Numbered from the stretch's first letter, positions 1 to 7,278 are shown. The stretch is 9,895 bases of DNA from Acidobacteriota bacterium (GCA_016201185.1 JACQDG010000065.1:1-9895); one strand, 5' to 3'. Translations and numbers: made by a program. The notes: generated by a model not told the origin, from the letters alone.

Positions 1-2
1 AA

Positions 3-1808
3 TACGCGGCGGTGAAGGGTGAGTGGCGGTATCTGGGCCGCTCCCCCATGGACGGCGTGCGGATTCCGAAAGGTTACTTTCGCTGGAAATACACTCTTCA
101 AGGATTCGCCCCGGTGGAAGCCGCCGGCTCCGAGCCCTCGACCAAAACCATCCTCGACAAGGAAGGCGCCGCTCCGCCCGGGATGGCGCGAGTGCCCGTG
201 GGCGAATTTCGCGCGCTTCTTGCCGGTATCGGCGTCTTGGGCCCAGTGGAGCTTGGGGACTATTGGATCGACAGATACGAAGTCACCAATCGGCAATTCA
301 AGGAGTTTGTGGACCGTGGCGGCTACCAGAAGCGGGAGAATTGGAAATACCAGTTTGTCAAGGAGGCCCGTGTCCTCACCTGGGAGCAAGGCATGGCGGA
401 GTTTCACGACTCCACCGGCAGGCCGGGACCGTCCACCTGGGAGGCGGGAGGTTATCCTGCCGGGCAGGAGGATTTTCCCGTGGCCGGCGTAAGCTGGTAT
501 GAAGCCGCTGCTTATGCAGAGTTTGCAGGAAAGAGTTTGCCCACAATCTACCACTGGTACAGAGCCGCTGCTGTACCGGCCGCTCCGTACATTGTTCCGC
601 TCAGCAATTTTGGAGGTTCCGGGCCGGCCCGTGTGGGAACCTACGAGGGCATCGGCCCTTATGGGACCTACGACATGGCCGGCAACGTGAAGGAATGGAG
701 CTGGAACGAAGAAGCTGGTCGCCGCTACATCCTCGGCGGCGGCTGGAACGAACCAGCTTATTTGTTTAGCTGGGCTGAGCCACGGTTGCCGTTTGATCGT
801 TCCCGCCTCAACGGGTTCCGCTGCGTAAAGTATGCCGGCTCGGGAGGAGCTCCAGAAGCGTTGGCCCGCCCCATAACCCGCGTGTTCCGGGATTTCACGA
901 AAGAAAAGCCAGTTTCTGCTGACGTCTTCCAGGTCTATAAGAGCATGTACTCTTACGACCGGACGGATCTAAATCCTGTCATCGAGTCGGAGGACAACAG
1001 TTCGGAATTCTGGCGAAAGCAGAAGGTCAGTTTCAATGCCGCTTACGGAAGTGAGCGCGTGATCGCCTACCTTTTCCTGCCGAAGAATAAACCCGGACCT
1101 CATCAAACCGTGATCTTTTTCCCCGGAGCAGGTGCTGTAGGCGCGCGCTCCAGCGAAGACCTTCCATATGAAAAAGCCTTGGACTTTCTCATGAAGAGTG
1201 GGAGGGCCTTGCTATTTCCGATTTACAAAGGAACCTTTGAGCGCAGCTTTGACCGCTGGTCGGGCGATCCGGCGGCAATTCGGGATCGTGCCATCCAGTG
1301 GCGCAAGGACCTGGGAAGATCAATCGACTATTTGCAAAGCCGCAACGACATCGATTCTCAGAAGCTAGCATACTGTGGTCACAGCATGGGATCTCGAACC
1401 GGAGTCATCTTGCTCCCCTTGGAAGACCGCCTGAAGGTCGCTGTGCTGCTGGACGGTGGATTCAGCCTCGGCCGGATGGCTGGAGATATGCCCAGGCCTC
1501 TGCCCGGACCGGGCAAGCCGCCGCCTGAGATGGTCAGGGGGCTGCCGGAGGCCGACCCGGTCAACTTCGCTCCGCGCGTAAAGATTCCAGTGCTAATGAT
1601 CAACGGGAGATACGATTTCATTTTTCCGGTGGAAGCTGCCCAAATCCCCCTGTTCCGCGCCCTGGGAACTCCTACCAAGGACAAGCGGCACGTTATCTTT
1701 GAGACGCCGCACAATGTCTTCACCGCCGGAAGCGATATGGTCCGCGAGGTCCTCGACTGGCTGGACCGCTATCTGGGCCCGGTTAATAGGGCGGCTTCAG
1801 CGGAGTGA
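3..1808 (+). CDS. Multidomain protein, C-terminal part: PEGA-like segment, FGE/SUMF1-like domain, alpha/beta hydrolase (5' partial)
   Basis: The frame is open to the left edge, so the true start is probably outside; the first in-window start is a GTG at 12 with no ribosome-binding site, and residues here are numbered from it. Residues about 7-30 (WRYLGRSPMDGVRIPKGYFRW) resemble a PEGA repeat. Residues about 57-274 match the FGE-sulfatase/SUMF1 family, with GPYGTYDMAGNVKEW (W229), an ILGGGWNE stretch and a closing GFRC (C271). Residues about 320-590 form an alpha/beta hydrolase resembling dienelactone hydrolases: nucleophile elbow GHSMG (S458), acid in NGRYDF (D535) and base in TPHN (H567). 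The FGE-like part has only C271 and lacks the cysteine pair used by true formylglycine-generating enzymes, so it is probably a binding or structural fold while the hydrolase looks active. Related fusions often begin with a Ser/Thr protein kinase domain; that would lie upstream and is inferred. Codons end in A or T more often than in the act genes. Substrate unknown. Confidence 0.87.
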   Translation, partial: YAAVKGEWRYLGRSPMDGVRIPKGYFRWKYTLQGFAPVEAAGSEPSTKTILDKEGAAPPGMARVPVGEFRALLAGIGVLGPVELGDYWIDRYEVTNRQFKEFVDRGGYQKRENWKYQFVKEARVLTWEQGMAEFHDSTGRPGPSTWEAGGYPAGQEDFPVAGVSWYEAAAYAEFAGKSLPTIYHWYRAAAVPAAPYIVPLSNFGGSGPARVGTYEGIGPYGTYDMAGNVKEWSWNEEAGRRYILGGGWNEPAYLFSWAEPRLPFDRSRLNGFRCVKYAGSGGAPEALARPITRVFRDFTKEKPVSADVFQVYKSMYSYDRTDLNPVIESEDNSSEFWRKQKVSFNAAYGSERVIAYLFLPKNKPGPHQTVIFFPGAGAVGARSSEDLPYEKALDFLMKSGRALLFPIYKGTFERSFDRWSGDPAAIRDRAIQWRKDLGRSIDYLQSRNDIDSQKLAYCGHSMGSRTGVILLPLEDRLKVAVLLDGGFSLGRMAGDMPRPLPGPGKPPPEMVRGLPEADPVNFAPRVKIPVLMINGRYDFIFPVEAAQIPLFRALGTPTKDKRHVIFETPHNVFTAGSDMVREVLDWLDRYLGPVNRAASAE

Positions 1809-2019
1809 ACTCAAACTTTGACGGATCGAGGCCCCGCCGGCGCAGCATGGTAATGCAGTCCTGAACGGTGTCGCCGATCGCCTCGATGCGCCGCAGCGGC
1901 AGCTCTGCAGGCGTATAGATCTGCAATGCAACGAAGCTCCCTGCCAGCGCGTGCCGCTCCTCGAGCGACAGGTCCTCCGGGGCGCGCCCCAGAATGCTTT
2001 CCGCAGCAGTTGTAGCCAT
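1783..2019 (-). CDS. Small conserved-looking protein of unknown function at the end of the act cluster (78 aa)
   Basis: I do not recognise a named family. The product is acidic-to-neutral, soluble, without signal peptide, membrane helix or CxxC motif; it has one cysteine (C55). Residues about 13-32 and 41-62 look helical, and it ends in FEFTPLKPPY. Codon choice is strongly biased to G/C in third positions, like the act genes, which supports real coding. It starts 45 bases after actE on the same strand, so it is probably co-transcribed with it. The ATG at 2019 has no clear Shine-Dalgarno sequence. Its 3' end overlaps the 3' end of the convergent multidomain gene by 26 bases. The position is where actF would be expected, but the protein is far too small and too polar to be ActF. 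Confidence 0.68.
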   Translation of the reverse strand: MATTAAESILGRAPEDLSLEERHALAGSFVALQIYTPAELPLRRIEAIGDTVQDCITMLRRRGLDPSKFEFTPLKPPY

Positions 2020-2064
2020 GAGCTTATTTCATCAGATGCAACGCCGGTCAGGCAAGCGGCAAGG

Positions 2065-2409
2065 CTACTTCGTCTCCAGGTAATCCACCAGCGCTCCGAT
2101 CTCGGCGTCGTTCATGCGCTTGACGAACGGGGGCATGAAGTCGCCGCCAAACTTGATCTTCACCTCCACGTACTCCCGGCTGGGCTTGCCGACCGAGAGC
2201 GGGAGCTTTGGATTCTTGAAAAGGTGGTGCAGGCTCGGGCCGGGCTTCTTAGTCGTTTTGCCCTCGATGTCGTGACAGACGACGCAATGCTCGCGGTAGA
2301 GGTCCTGGCCATGGAGCAGCCGGGTGGTGGGCCTTTCCCACGGAAGGTTTTTGCGGTCGGCGGCGACGGCCGCGGTCGCCAGCATAAGGGCGAGCATCCA
2401 GCGCTTCAT
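2065..2409 (-). CDS. actE: ACIII monoheme cytochrome c subunit ActE
   Basis: A 114-residue class I c-type cytochrome, exported to the periplasmic side, expected to pass electrons out of alternative complex III. Residues 1-17 are a Sec signal peptide (MKRWMLALMLATAAVAA, likely cut after an Ala). One heme site, CVVCH, is at residues 42-46; the distal ligand is probably M92 in GGDFMPPF, and the C-terminal helix DAEIGALVDYLETK is typical of class I cytochromes. The frame extends upstream to 2748, but that part is out-of-frame actD sequence. The ATG at 2409 was chosen because it begins the signal peptide and overlaps the actD stop as ATGA, indicating translational coupling; there is no clear independent ribosome-binding site. 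It is shorter than many ActE proteins. The ActE label rests mostly on context; alone it would be only a cytochrome c. Confidence 0.87.
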   Translation of the reverse strand: MKRWMLALMLATAAVAADRKNLPWERPTTRLLHGQDLYREHCVVCHDIEGKTTKKPGPSLHHLFKNPKLPLSVGKPSREYVEVKIKFGGDFMPPFVKRMNDAEIGALVDYLETK

Positions 2410-2933
2410 GACTTGTTCTGCACTTTCTCGACGCGGGAGGCGCCAGCCGCGTAAAGGCATTCGCCCACGGCAGCGAAATGTTCCGGCTCGCACCGCACCC
2501 GCAGCAGGATCCGCCCCGGCTCGAGCGCCAGCTCGCCTTCCGCGCCCTTCCAGCGTGGGGCAGCGTGGTCCTTGCGTAACATGCCGCTCTCCCACAAAAA
2601 CATTACGAAGGTAGCCCCGATCGCTCCCAGCACTGCCATCTCGTAGAAGATCACCCCGGTCGCCCAGAGAGAAAACAGCGGCATCCCGCCGGTGTTCAGC
2701 CGGTAGCTGCGCTGGGTGTAGTAAACGAAAACCACGGCCAGCAGGCACACCACGACGGCCCCCGCCACCGCCATAAGCGACATGCGGCTGGGACGGTCCA
2801 GCACGCCGGGCGGCAGCTCCACCGGCTCGGTCGAGAACATATCGAGGGCCTGCGGGCCAAAGCCCTTCGCCTTCAGAGCCTCGATCGCCCGCCCGGTGGC
2901 TTCCGCTTGGCTAAATTCGCCCGTTAGAAACAT
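2406..2933 (-). CDS. actD: ACIII subunit ActD (DUF3341 membrane protein)
   Basis: A 175-residue membrane subunit of alternative complex III with no cofactor motif. Residues 1-45 form a soluble domain (MFLTGEFSQAEATGRAIEAL, then a KAKGFG turn). Helix 1 is at about 52-71. The family-typical stretch SYRLNTGGMPLFSLWA lies at 76-91, helix 2 at about 95-114, and a soluble tail follows. The LNxGGxPLFS segment between two helices is a hallmark of DUF3341. The start lies inside the 3' end of actC: the ATG at 2933 gives the usual short N-terminus and a 23-base overlap, with GGGAG 10 bases upstream; an in-frame ATG at 2942 adds three residues and cannot be excluded. The frame is also open to an ATG at 3008, but that extension is out-of-frame actC sequence. 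The stop overlaps the actE start (ATGA). Confidence 0.91.
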   Translation of the reverse strand: MFLTGEFSQAEATGRAIEALKAKGFGPQALDMFSTEPVELPPGVLDRPSRMSLMAVAGAVVVCLLAVVFVYYTQRSYRLNTGGMPLFSLWATGVIFYEMAVLGAIGATFVMFLWESGMLRKDHAAPRWKGAEGELALEPGRILLRVRCEPEHFAAVGECLYAAGASRVEKVQNKS

Positions 2934-4227
2934 GCTCCTCATACTCCCAGACGGCGATGATCGGAAACAGCTTGGAAAAAACCAGGTACAGCAGCGCCAT
3001 GGCGGCAAAGGTGGCCCCGCAAATGGAAATCTCTACCCACGTCGGAGCGTAAGTTCCCCAGGCCGCCGGCAGCCGCGGGTGGGCGAGCGTCGGCACCACG
3101 ATCAGGAACCGCTCCAGCCACATGCCCACGAGCACCGCCGCTGCGGAAATTGTCGCCGTCCGGATGGTTCGCAGCCGCTGGATGCCCAGCAGCACGAACG
3201 GTATTACGAAGTTGCACACCACCATGGTCCAGAAGAGCGGAGCATAGCCGCCGCGCACGCGCGCCCCCAGCACCGCCATTTCCCAGGGCTCGTTGCCGTA
3301 CCAGGTGGTCAGGTATTCGGCGGTCGTGAAGTAGAACCACAGCAGGCTCATCAGCACCAGCAGCTTGGCCAGGTTGTCGAAGTGCACTGGTTGCAAGTAA
3401 GCCTCCAGGTGCATCGTTTTTCGGACGATCGCCAGCACCACCAGCAGCGCGGCGATTCCGCTGAAGATCGCCCCGGTCACAAAGTACGGGCCAAAGATCG
3501 TGCTATGCCACATCGGCGCCACCGACATGGCGAAGTCCCACGCCACCACGGTGTGCACCGACACGGCCACCGCCAGGATGATGCCGGCCATCAGCTTCAT
3601 GGCGCGCTCGAGCGCATGCCACTCCCGGTCGCTGCTGGTCCAGTGGAGCGAAAGCGCGCGGTACAGCGCATGTCTCCAGCCCGTGGTGTGCTCCGCCAGG
3701 TGTGCCACGTCCGGAATCAGCGGCAGGTAAAGGTAGATCACGCTTCCCGTCAGGTAGGTAAAGATGGCCGTCACGTCCCACAACAGGGGCGACCGGAAGT
3801 TGGGCCAAAGGAGCCGGTTGTTGGGATAAGGCAGCAGCCAGTAGAATACCCACGGCCGCCCCAGGTGAATGATCGGAAACATCCCGCCGATCATCAGCGC
3901 GAACACCGTGATGGCCTCCGCGGCCCGCGTCACCGGCTTGCGCCACCGGGAGTGGGTCAGCCGCAGGATGGCCGAGATCAGCGTTCCAGCGTGGGAAATG
4001 CCGATCCAGAAGACGAAACTGGTAATGTAAAATGCCCACATTACCGGCCGGCGCTTGCCGGTCACGCCGAGACCCTCGTAGATCTGGTAGCCCCAGGCCG
4101 CCAGCCCCCACGCTCCTGCGAGACCGGCCAGCACCAGGGCCACCACGTAGCGCCCGCGCGTTTGCAGTAACGGCCGCCACAAGTCCTCGCGCACTTTGTC
4201 CTGACGAATCTGGACCGCCGTTGCCAT
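2911..4227 (-). CDS. actC: ACIII quinol-oxidizing membrane subunit ActC (NrfD/PsrC family)
   Basis: A 438-residue integral membrane protein of the NrfD/PsrC family, the likely quinol-binding subunit of alternative complex III. Ten hydrophobic segments are visible, near residues 27-48, 63-87, 103-123, 151-172, 210-232, 243-268, 286-307, 328-350, 358-381 and 396-425. Family features include FVFWIGISHAGTLISAILRL in helix 2, the conserved loop HLGRPWVFYWLLPYPN at 121-136, VAWDFAMS at 228-235, HSTIFGPYFV at 241-250 and FYFTTAEYLTTWYG at 298-311. Polar residues in these helices (H79, D231, E304, E372) are candidates for the quinone pocket or proton path. It follows actB2 after 25 bases; no strong Shine-Dalgarno sequence precedes the ATG at 4227. 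Length and helix count fit ActC; in the act context other NrfD enzymes (polysulfide or tetrathionate reductase) are much less likely. Confidence 0.95.
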   Translation of the reverse strand: MATAVQIRQDKVREDLWRPLLQTRGRYVVALVLAGLAGAWGLAAWGYQIYEGLGVTGKRRPVMWAFYITSFVFWIGISHAGTLISAILRLTHSRWRKPVTRAAEAITVFALMIGGMFPIIHLGRPWVFYWLLPYPNNRLLWPNFRSPLLWDVTAIFTYLTGSVIYLYLPLIPDVAHLAEHTTGWRHALYRALSLHWTSSDREWHALERAMKLMAGIILAVAVSVHTVVAWDFAMSVAPMWHSTIFGPYFVTGAIFSGIAALLVVLAIVRKTMHLEAYLQPVHFDNLAKLLVLMSLLWFYFTTAEYLTTWYGNEPWEMAVLGARVRGGYAPLFWTMVVCNFVIPFVLLGIQRLRTIRTATISAAAVLVGMWLERFLIVVPTLAHPRLPAAWGTYAPTWVEISICGATFAAMALLYLVFSKLFPIIAVWEYEEHVSNGRI

Positions 4228-4252
4228 AGAGACGAACTAGAAATGCGGGCGC

Positions 4253-4939
4253 CTACTTGCCCCTCTGCAAGTAGAAGACCTTGGGCTTGGCGCCCAGTTC
4301 TTCCAGCAGCCGCGTGGCCCGCCCGCTAGAGGCCAGCCGCGACACCTTGCTTTCCGGATCGTTCAGGTCCCCGAACACCATGGCCTCGGCCGGGCAGGAC
4401 TGCACGCAGGCCGGTTGCACTTCTCCGTCCGCTACCGGCCGGTTCTCCGCCTTGGCGTCAAGCTTGACGCGCTCGATCCTCTGCACGCAGAAGGTGCATT
4501 TTTCCATCACACCGCCGGGCCGGATAGCCACGTCTGGGTTGTGCTGCAGCTCCAGCGGGGCGGTCCACTTCGGCTCGAACCAGTTGAAGAAGCGCACCGA
4601 GTAAGGACAATTGTTGCCGCAGTAGCGCGTCCCCACGCAGCGGTTGTAAACCTGAACGTTTAGTCCTTCGGGATTATGATACGTGGCGTAAACCGGGCAG
4701 ACCGGCTCGCACGGCGCCTCATCGCACTGCTGGCACAGCACCGGCATGTACTTCACCCGGATCTCCGGGAACTCCCCCTCGTAATAGCGGTCCACGCGGA
4801 TCCAGTGCACGGCGCGCCCCTTGGCCGCTTGCGCCGGGTCCGATACCGGCAGGTTATTCTCCGCGTGGCAGGCCGCCACACACGCCTCGCAGCCCATGCA
4901 GCGGTCCAGATCGATCGCCATTCCCCAACGGTGCGCCAT
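4253..4939 (-). CDS. actB2: ACIII iron-sulfur subunit, ActB2 (four-cluster ferredoxin-like protein)
   Basis: A 228-residue PsrB/NrfC-type ferredoxin domain, corresponding to the C-terminal half of fused ActB proteins. It should carry electrons from quinol at ActC to the hemes. It has 15 cysteines in the expected groups: C14/17/20/24 (CMGCEACVAAC), C69/72/77/81 (CQQCDEAPCEPVC), C101/107/111 (CVGTRYCGNNCP) and C148/151/178/182. In NrfC-like four-cluster proteins the third group normally has a fourth cysteine; here it is T104. That predicts three [4Fe-4S] clusters and one [3Fe-4S], the complement known for ACIII. There is no signal peptide of its own, so it is probably carried across the membrane with the Tat-exported ActB1. 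It begins 24 bases after the actB1 stop; the ATG at 4939 has only a weak upstream GGG. Confidence 0.94.
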   Translation of the reverse strand: MAHRWGMAIDLDRCMGCEACVAACHAENNLPVSDPAQAAKGRAVHWIRVDRYYEGEFPEIRVKYMPVLCQQCDEAPCEPVCPVYATYHNPEGLNVQVYNRCVGTRYCGNNCPYSVRFFNWFEPKWTAPLELQHNPDVAIRPGGVMEKCTFCVQRIERVKLDAKAENRPVADGEVQPACVQSCPAEAMVFGDLNDPESKVSRLASSGRATRLLEELGAKPKVFYLQRGK

Positions 4940-4963
4940 AGTCTATTTCCCGCCCAGTACCTG

Positions 4964-7153
4964 CTACCTATATCCCCACGGCCCCTGTTCCCGGTCGCTA
5001 ACCGAGAACTGGATCAGCCGCCCGCTAGCCAGTCGCGTGATCCGCACCCGCGTCGCCCCCAGCGCCAGCGCACCGGTGCTCTTCTCCCACACCGGGGCAA
5101 GGATGGATAGGGGATTGGCGCCGCGGTTCGACGCGTATCGGCCGAAGTGGCGATGGCCGTCGCCGATGGCCATACTGATCACTCCGGGGATCGCCGCGGG
5201 GTGCACATAGGCCGGCGCCTCCAGCCGCCCGTGCGCGGACTCCACCCGCACCAGGTCGCCGGTCCGAATGCCGAGCCGCGCCGCATTTTGCGGATCAATT
5301 TCCACCGGCAAGCCCCACATGGCGCTAGAAACAGGGTCCGGCAGCTCCTGCATCCAGGGCAGGTTGGCCGCCCGGCCGTCACCGAATTGCAGCGACGGGT
5401 AAGGGTGAAAGTAGTACGGAAACTGGGAAGTGTCGCCGAAAAATGAGGGCGCGCTTAGCTCCAAGGCTGGCGCCGTAGGCCCTTCTCCACGCCGCGTTCC
5501 CGTCTTCCGGGGTTTCGGTTGTTCCGCCTCCACGCCGCCGGCTGCTGCCCACACTCCGCCCTGCCGGACGGCTTCCTCCCAGGTCTGGCCCTCCGTTAGA
5601 GCACTTGCCAATACATTCTTGGGCGTGGCCGGCTCGAAGGTAAGTTCCATTTTCTTTGCCAGCTCTGTAAGCACCTGCTCGGTGGCCCGCGTTTCGTAAA
5701 GCGGCTCAACAAATTGTGTCGCCAATGTCACTGCTGCTACCGGCGCCACGGCCGGCACGATGGCGGCAGTAGCCTCCAGCATGTGATGATCGGGCAGCAA
5801 CAGATCGGCATACGCGCCGCTGTCGTCCAGGAACGGAGCGAACGAAACCAGCGTCTCCACCCGCTCCAACTTCTGCGCTACGCCTGTCGAAGCCGGCCAG
5901 GTGTAGGCCGGGTTCGCTCCGTCCAGGAACACGAACTGGGTCCGCTCCAGGAGCGCCAAGGCGTTCGCGAATCCCGGCCGGCCGCCAATCGGCTCTGGCG
6001 CCGGCGGCAGCACGCCACCCGGTTTTCCCACGTTGCCGAGCAGCAGGTTCAGGTAATGCGCCGTAATTACGCTTTCGAGGGAATTGGTCTGGACGACCGA
6101 AGCTCCCGCCATCACCAGTGGGCGCTCCGACTCCCCCAATTCCCGCGCCAGCCGCAACAGCCGCCTTTCTTCCACGCCGCAAGCCCTCACGGCCCGCGTC
6201 ACATCGAACGCTTCGAACGCCTGCACAACCTGCTGCGGAACCCCGTTCGGCCCCCGCGCCAGTTTTTCCCGCAGCAGCAAGTGGGCGATGGCGGCGGTGA
6301 AAAGCACCTCGGTCCCCGGCGGAAGCGGGATCCACAGGTCGGCAGCCTGCGCCGTGATCGACATGCGCGATTCGGCCTGGGTCAGCCGCCCGCGCAGATC
6401 CGCGCGCCCCTGTCGGAAATGGCCGAACTGGCGGGCGTAAAAGACGGGCGAAGCCCAGCCACCCAAGAAATCCGCGCCCACGCCGAGCACGTAGCGCGCA
6501 TTCGCCAGATCGTAGACCGGCAGGCCTTTCCACCCGAAGACCAGGTCCGCGGCTTTCCGCTCGATTGGAAAGTCGGAGATCTCGAAAGTCACCGCCGGCG
6601 GCGCCCCCAGCGCTTCCAGGAAACGGGCAATCGTTAACGCCCGAGTTCCGGCCTGCGGGCCGGTTAGAAACAAGATGCGGGAGGGGTCCTTCGCTCGCAC
6701 ATGCTCCAATTTTTCGGCCGCCACGGCGATCGCCTCGGCCCACGAAGTCGGAGCAAACTCGGCCTTGCCCTTCGGCCCGACCCGCCGCAGCGGCCCCCGC
6801 AGACGGTCCGGGTTGTACAGACCTTGCAACGCCGCCTGGCCCCGCGCGCACAGCCGCCCTCCGCTTACGGGATCGAGCGGATTGCCTTCGATTTTCTTGA
6901 TGGTGGCGATCCTCTCCCGAACCGGGTCTCCCTGTCGCTCCACCACCCGCTCGGCTTCCATCACCCGCACGATCACGCCACAGCCGGCCCCGCACTCCCC
7001 GCAGGCGGCCGGGCGCCACACCTCTTCGCCGGGAACGATTTCCCGCTCCGCTACGAGCAGCGGGACGTAGCGGTCCAGCTTTTTCCCGCACGCCCCGGTC
7101 AGCACCCCCGTCGAGGCCGTGGAGACGATCTTGAAGAAGTTGCGGCGATCCAC
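4964..7153 (-). CDS. actB1: ACIII molybdopterin-oxidoreductase-like subunit, ActB1
   Basis: A 729-residue periplasmic subunit related to molybdopterin oxidoreductases, the N-terminal half of fused ActB. Residues 1-22 are a Tat signal (DRRNFFK, residues 2-8) ending in LTGAC, so it is possibly a lipoprotein anchored at C22. C51, C54, C58 and C102 (CGECGAGC, then GGRLCARGQA) match the N-terminal [4Fe-4S] motif of the molybdopterin superfamily. LYNPDRLRGPL (112-122) and FEISDFPIERKAADLVFGW (190-208) follow; the latter spans where a Mo-ligating Cys/SeCys would sit, and no cysteine is there. YVLGVGADFLGGWASPVFYA (221-240) and HPYPSLQFGDGRAANLPWMQ (583-602) fit ActB. Residues about 540-565 are a charged linker. 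Following ActB knowledge it is probably structural, without molybdenum cofactor. The GTG start at 7153 has AGGG seven bases upstream (7161-7164) and places the Tat signal at the N-terminus. Confidence 0.94.
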   Translation of the reverse strand: MDRRNFFKIVSTASTGVLTGACGKKLDRYVPLLVAEREIVPGEEVWRPAACGECGAGCGVIVRVMEAERVVERQGDPVRERIATIKKIEGNPLDPVSGGRLCARGQAALQGLYNPDRLRGPLRRVGPKGKAEFAPTSWAEAIAVAAEKLEHVRAKDPSRILFLTGPQAGTRALTIARFLEALGAPPAVTFEISDFPIERKAADLVFGWKGLPVYDLANARYVLGVGADFLGGWASPVFYARQFGHFRQGRADLRGRLTQAESRMSITAQAADLWIPLPPGTEVLFTAAIAHLLLREKLARGPNGVPQQVVQAFEAFDVTRAVRACGVEERRLLRLARELGESERPLVMAGASVVQTNSLESVITAHYLNLLLGNVGKPGGVLPPAPEPIGGRPGFANALALLERTQFVFLDGANPAYTWPASTGVAQKLERVETLVSFAPFLDDSGAYADLLLPDHHMLEATAAIVPAVAPVAAVTLATQFVEPLYETRATEQVLTELAKKMELTFEPATPKNVLASALTEGQTWEEAVRQGGVWAAAGGVEAEQPKPRKTGTRRGEGPTAPALELSAPSFFGDTSQFPYYFHPYPSLQFGDGRAANLPWMQELPDPVSSAMWGLPVEIDPQNAARLGIRTGDLVRVESAHGRLEAPAYVHPAAIPGVISMAIGDGHRHFGRYASNRGANPLSILAPVWEKSTGALALGATRVRITRLASGRLIQFSVSDREQGPWGYR

Positions 7154-7160
7154 AGTTTTA

Positions 7161-7164
7161 CCCT
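7161..7164 (-). promoter_or_regulatory. Ribosome-binding site of actB1
   Basis: AGGG on the minus strand, seven bases before the GTG at 7153. It decides the GTG start, since no ATG is nearby and the next residues form the Tat motif. Confidence 0.65.
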
Positions 7165-7174
7165 GGAAGAACCC

Positions 7175-7248
7175 ACCGCAGAGGCGCAGAGAACGCTGAG
7201 GTGCGCCGAGAACTATAGTTCCCTCGGCGCCCTCTGCGTCTCTGCGGT
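7175..7248. repeat. 74-bp imperfect palindromic intergenic repeat inside the act operon
   Basis: The outer arms are ACCGCAGAGGCGCAGAG (7175-7191) and CTCTGCGTCTCTGCGGT (7232-7248), complementary at 16 of 17 positions; the mismatch is a G-U pair in a plus-strand transcript. The inner arms GCGCCGAG (7203-7210) and CTCGGCGC (7223-7230) match perfectly around the self-complementary centre AACTATAGTT (7211-7220). The left side has an 11-base insertion (7192-7202) opposite a single base on the right. From memory, motifs of the type GCAGAGGCGCAGAG / CTCTGCGTCTCTGCGGT recur in intergenic regions of many environmental bacterial genomes, so this looks like a REP- or MITE-like dispersed repeat. It sits in the 125-base gap between actA and actB1 and would form a long hairpin in the operon mRNA. 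No poly-T run follows in either direction, so it is not a classical terminator. Confidence 0.82.
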
Positions 7249-7278
7249 AGAAAGAAAGCTATAACTGTTCCTTTCACG

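Noticed and set aside
2410..2748. N-terminal extension of the actE frame
   Set aside because: It is out-of-frame actD coding sequence; the signal peptide starts at the ATG at 2409, which overlaps the actD stop.
2782..4170. Long plus-strand open frame (462 codons) antisense to actC and actD
   Set aside because: Product is low-complexity, rich in His, Arg and Gln, with no domain; it is an antisense shadow of the GC-rich actC, which has clear ten-helix family features.
5714..6637. Plus-strand 307-codon frame antisense to actB1
   Set aside because: Arg/Gln-rich composition without domain or ribosome-binding site; shadow of actB1.
5706..7091. Minus-strand 461-codon frame inside actB1
   Set aside because: Out-of-frame Arg/Gly/Ala-rich product; the actB1 frame carries the Tat signal, Cys motif and conserved ActB segments.
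4964..7153. Catalytic molybdenum enzyme such as polysulfide or tetrathionate reductase
   Set aside because: The neighbouring pentaheme cytochrome, DUF3341 subunit and the Thr-for-Cys Fe-S motif are ACIII features, and no Mo-ligating Cys is visible in the expected region.
7175..7248. Palindrome as a rho-independent terminator after actA
   Set aside because: No T-run follows the stem on either strand, and the downstream act genes lack another promoter that I can see.
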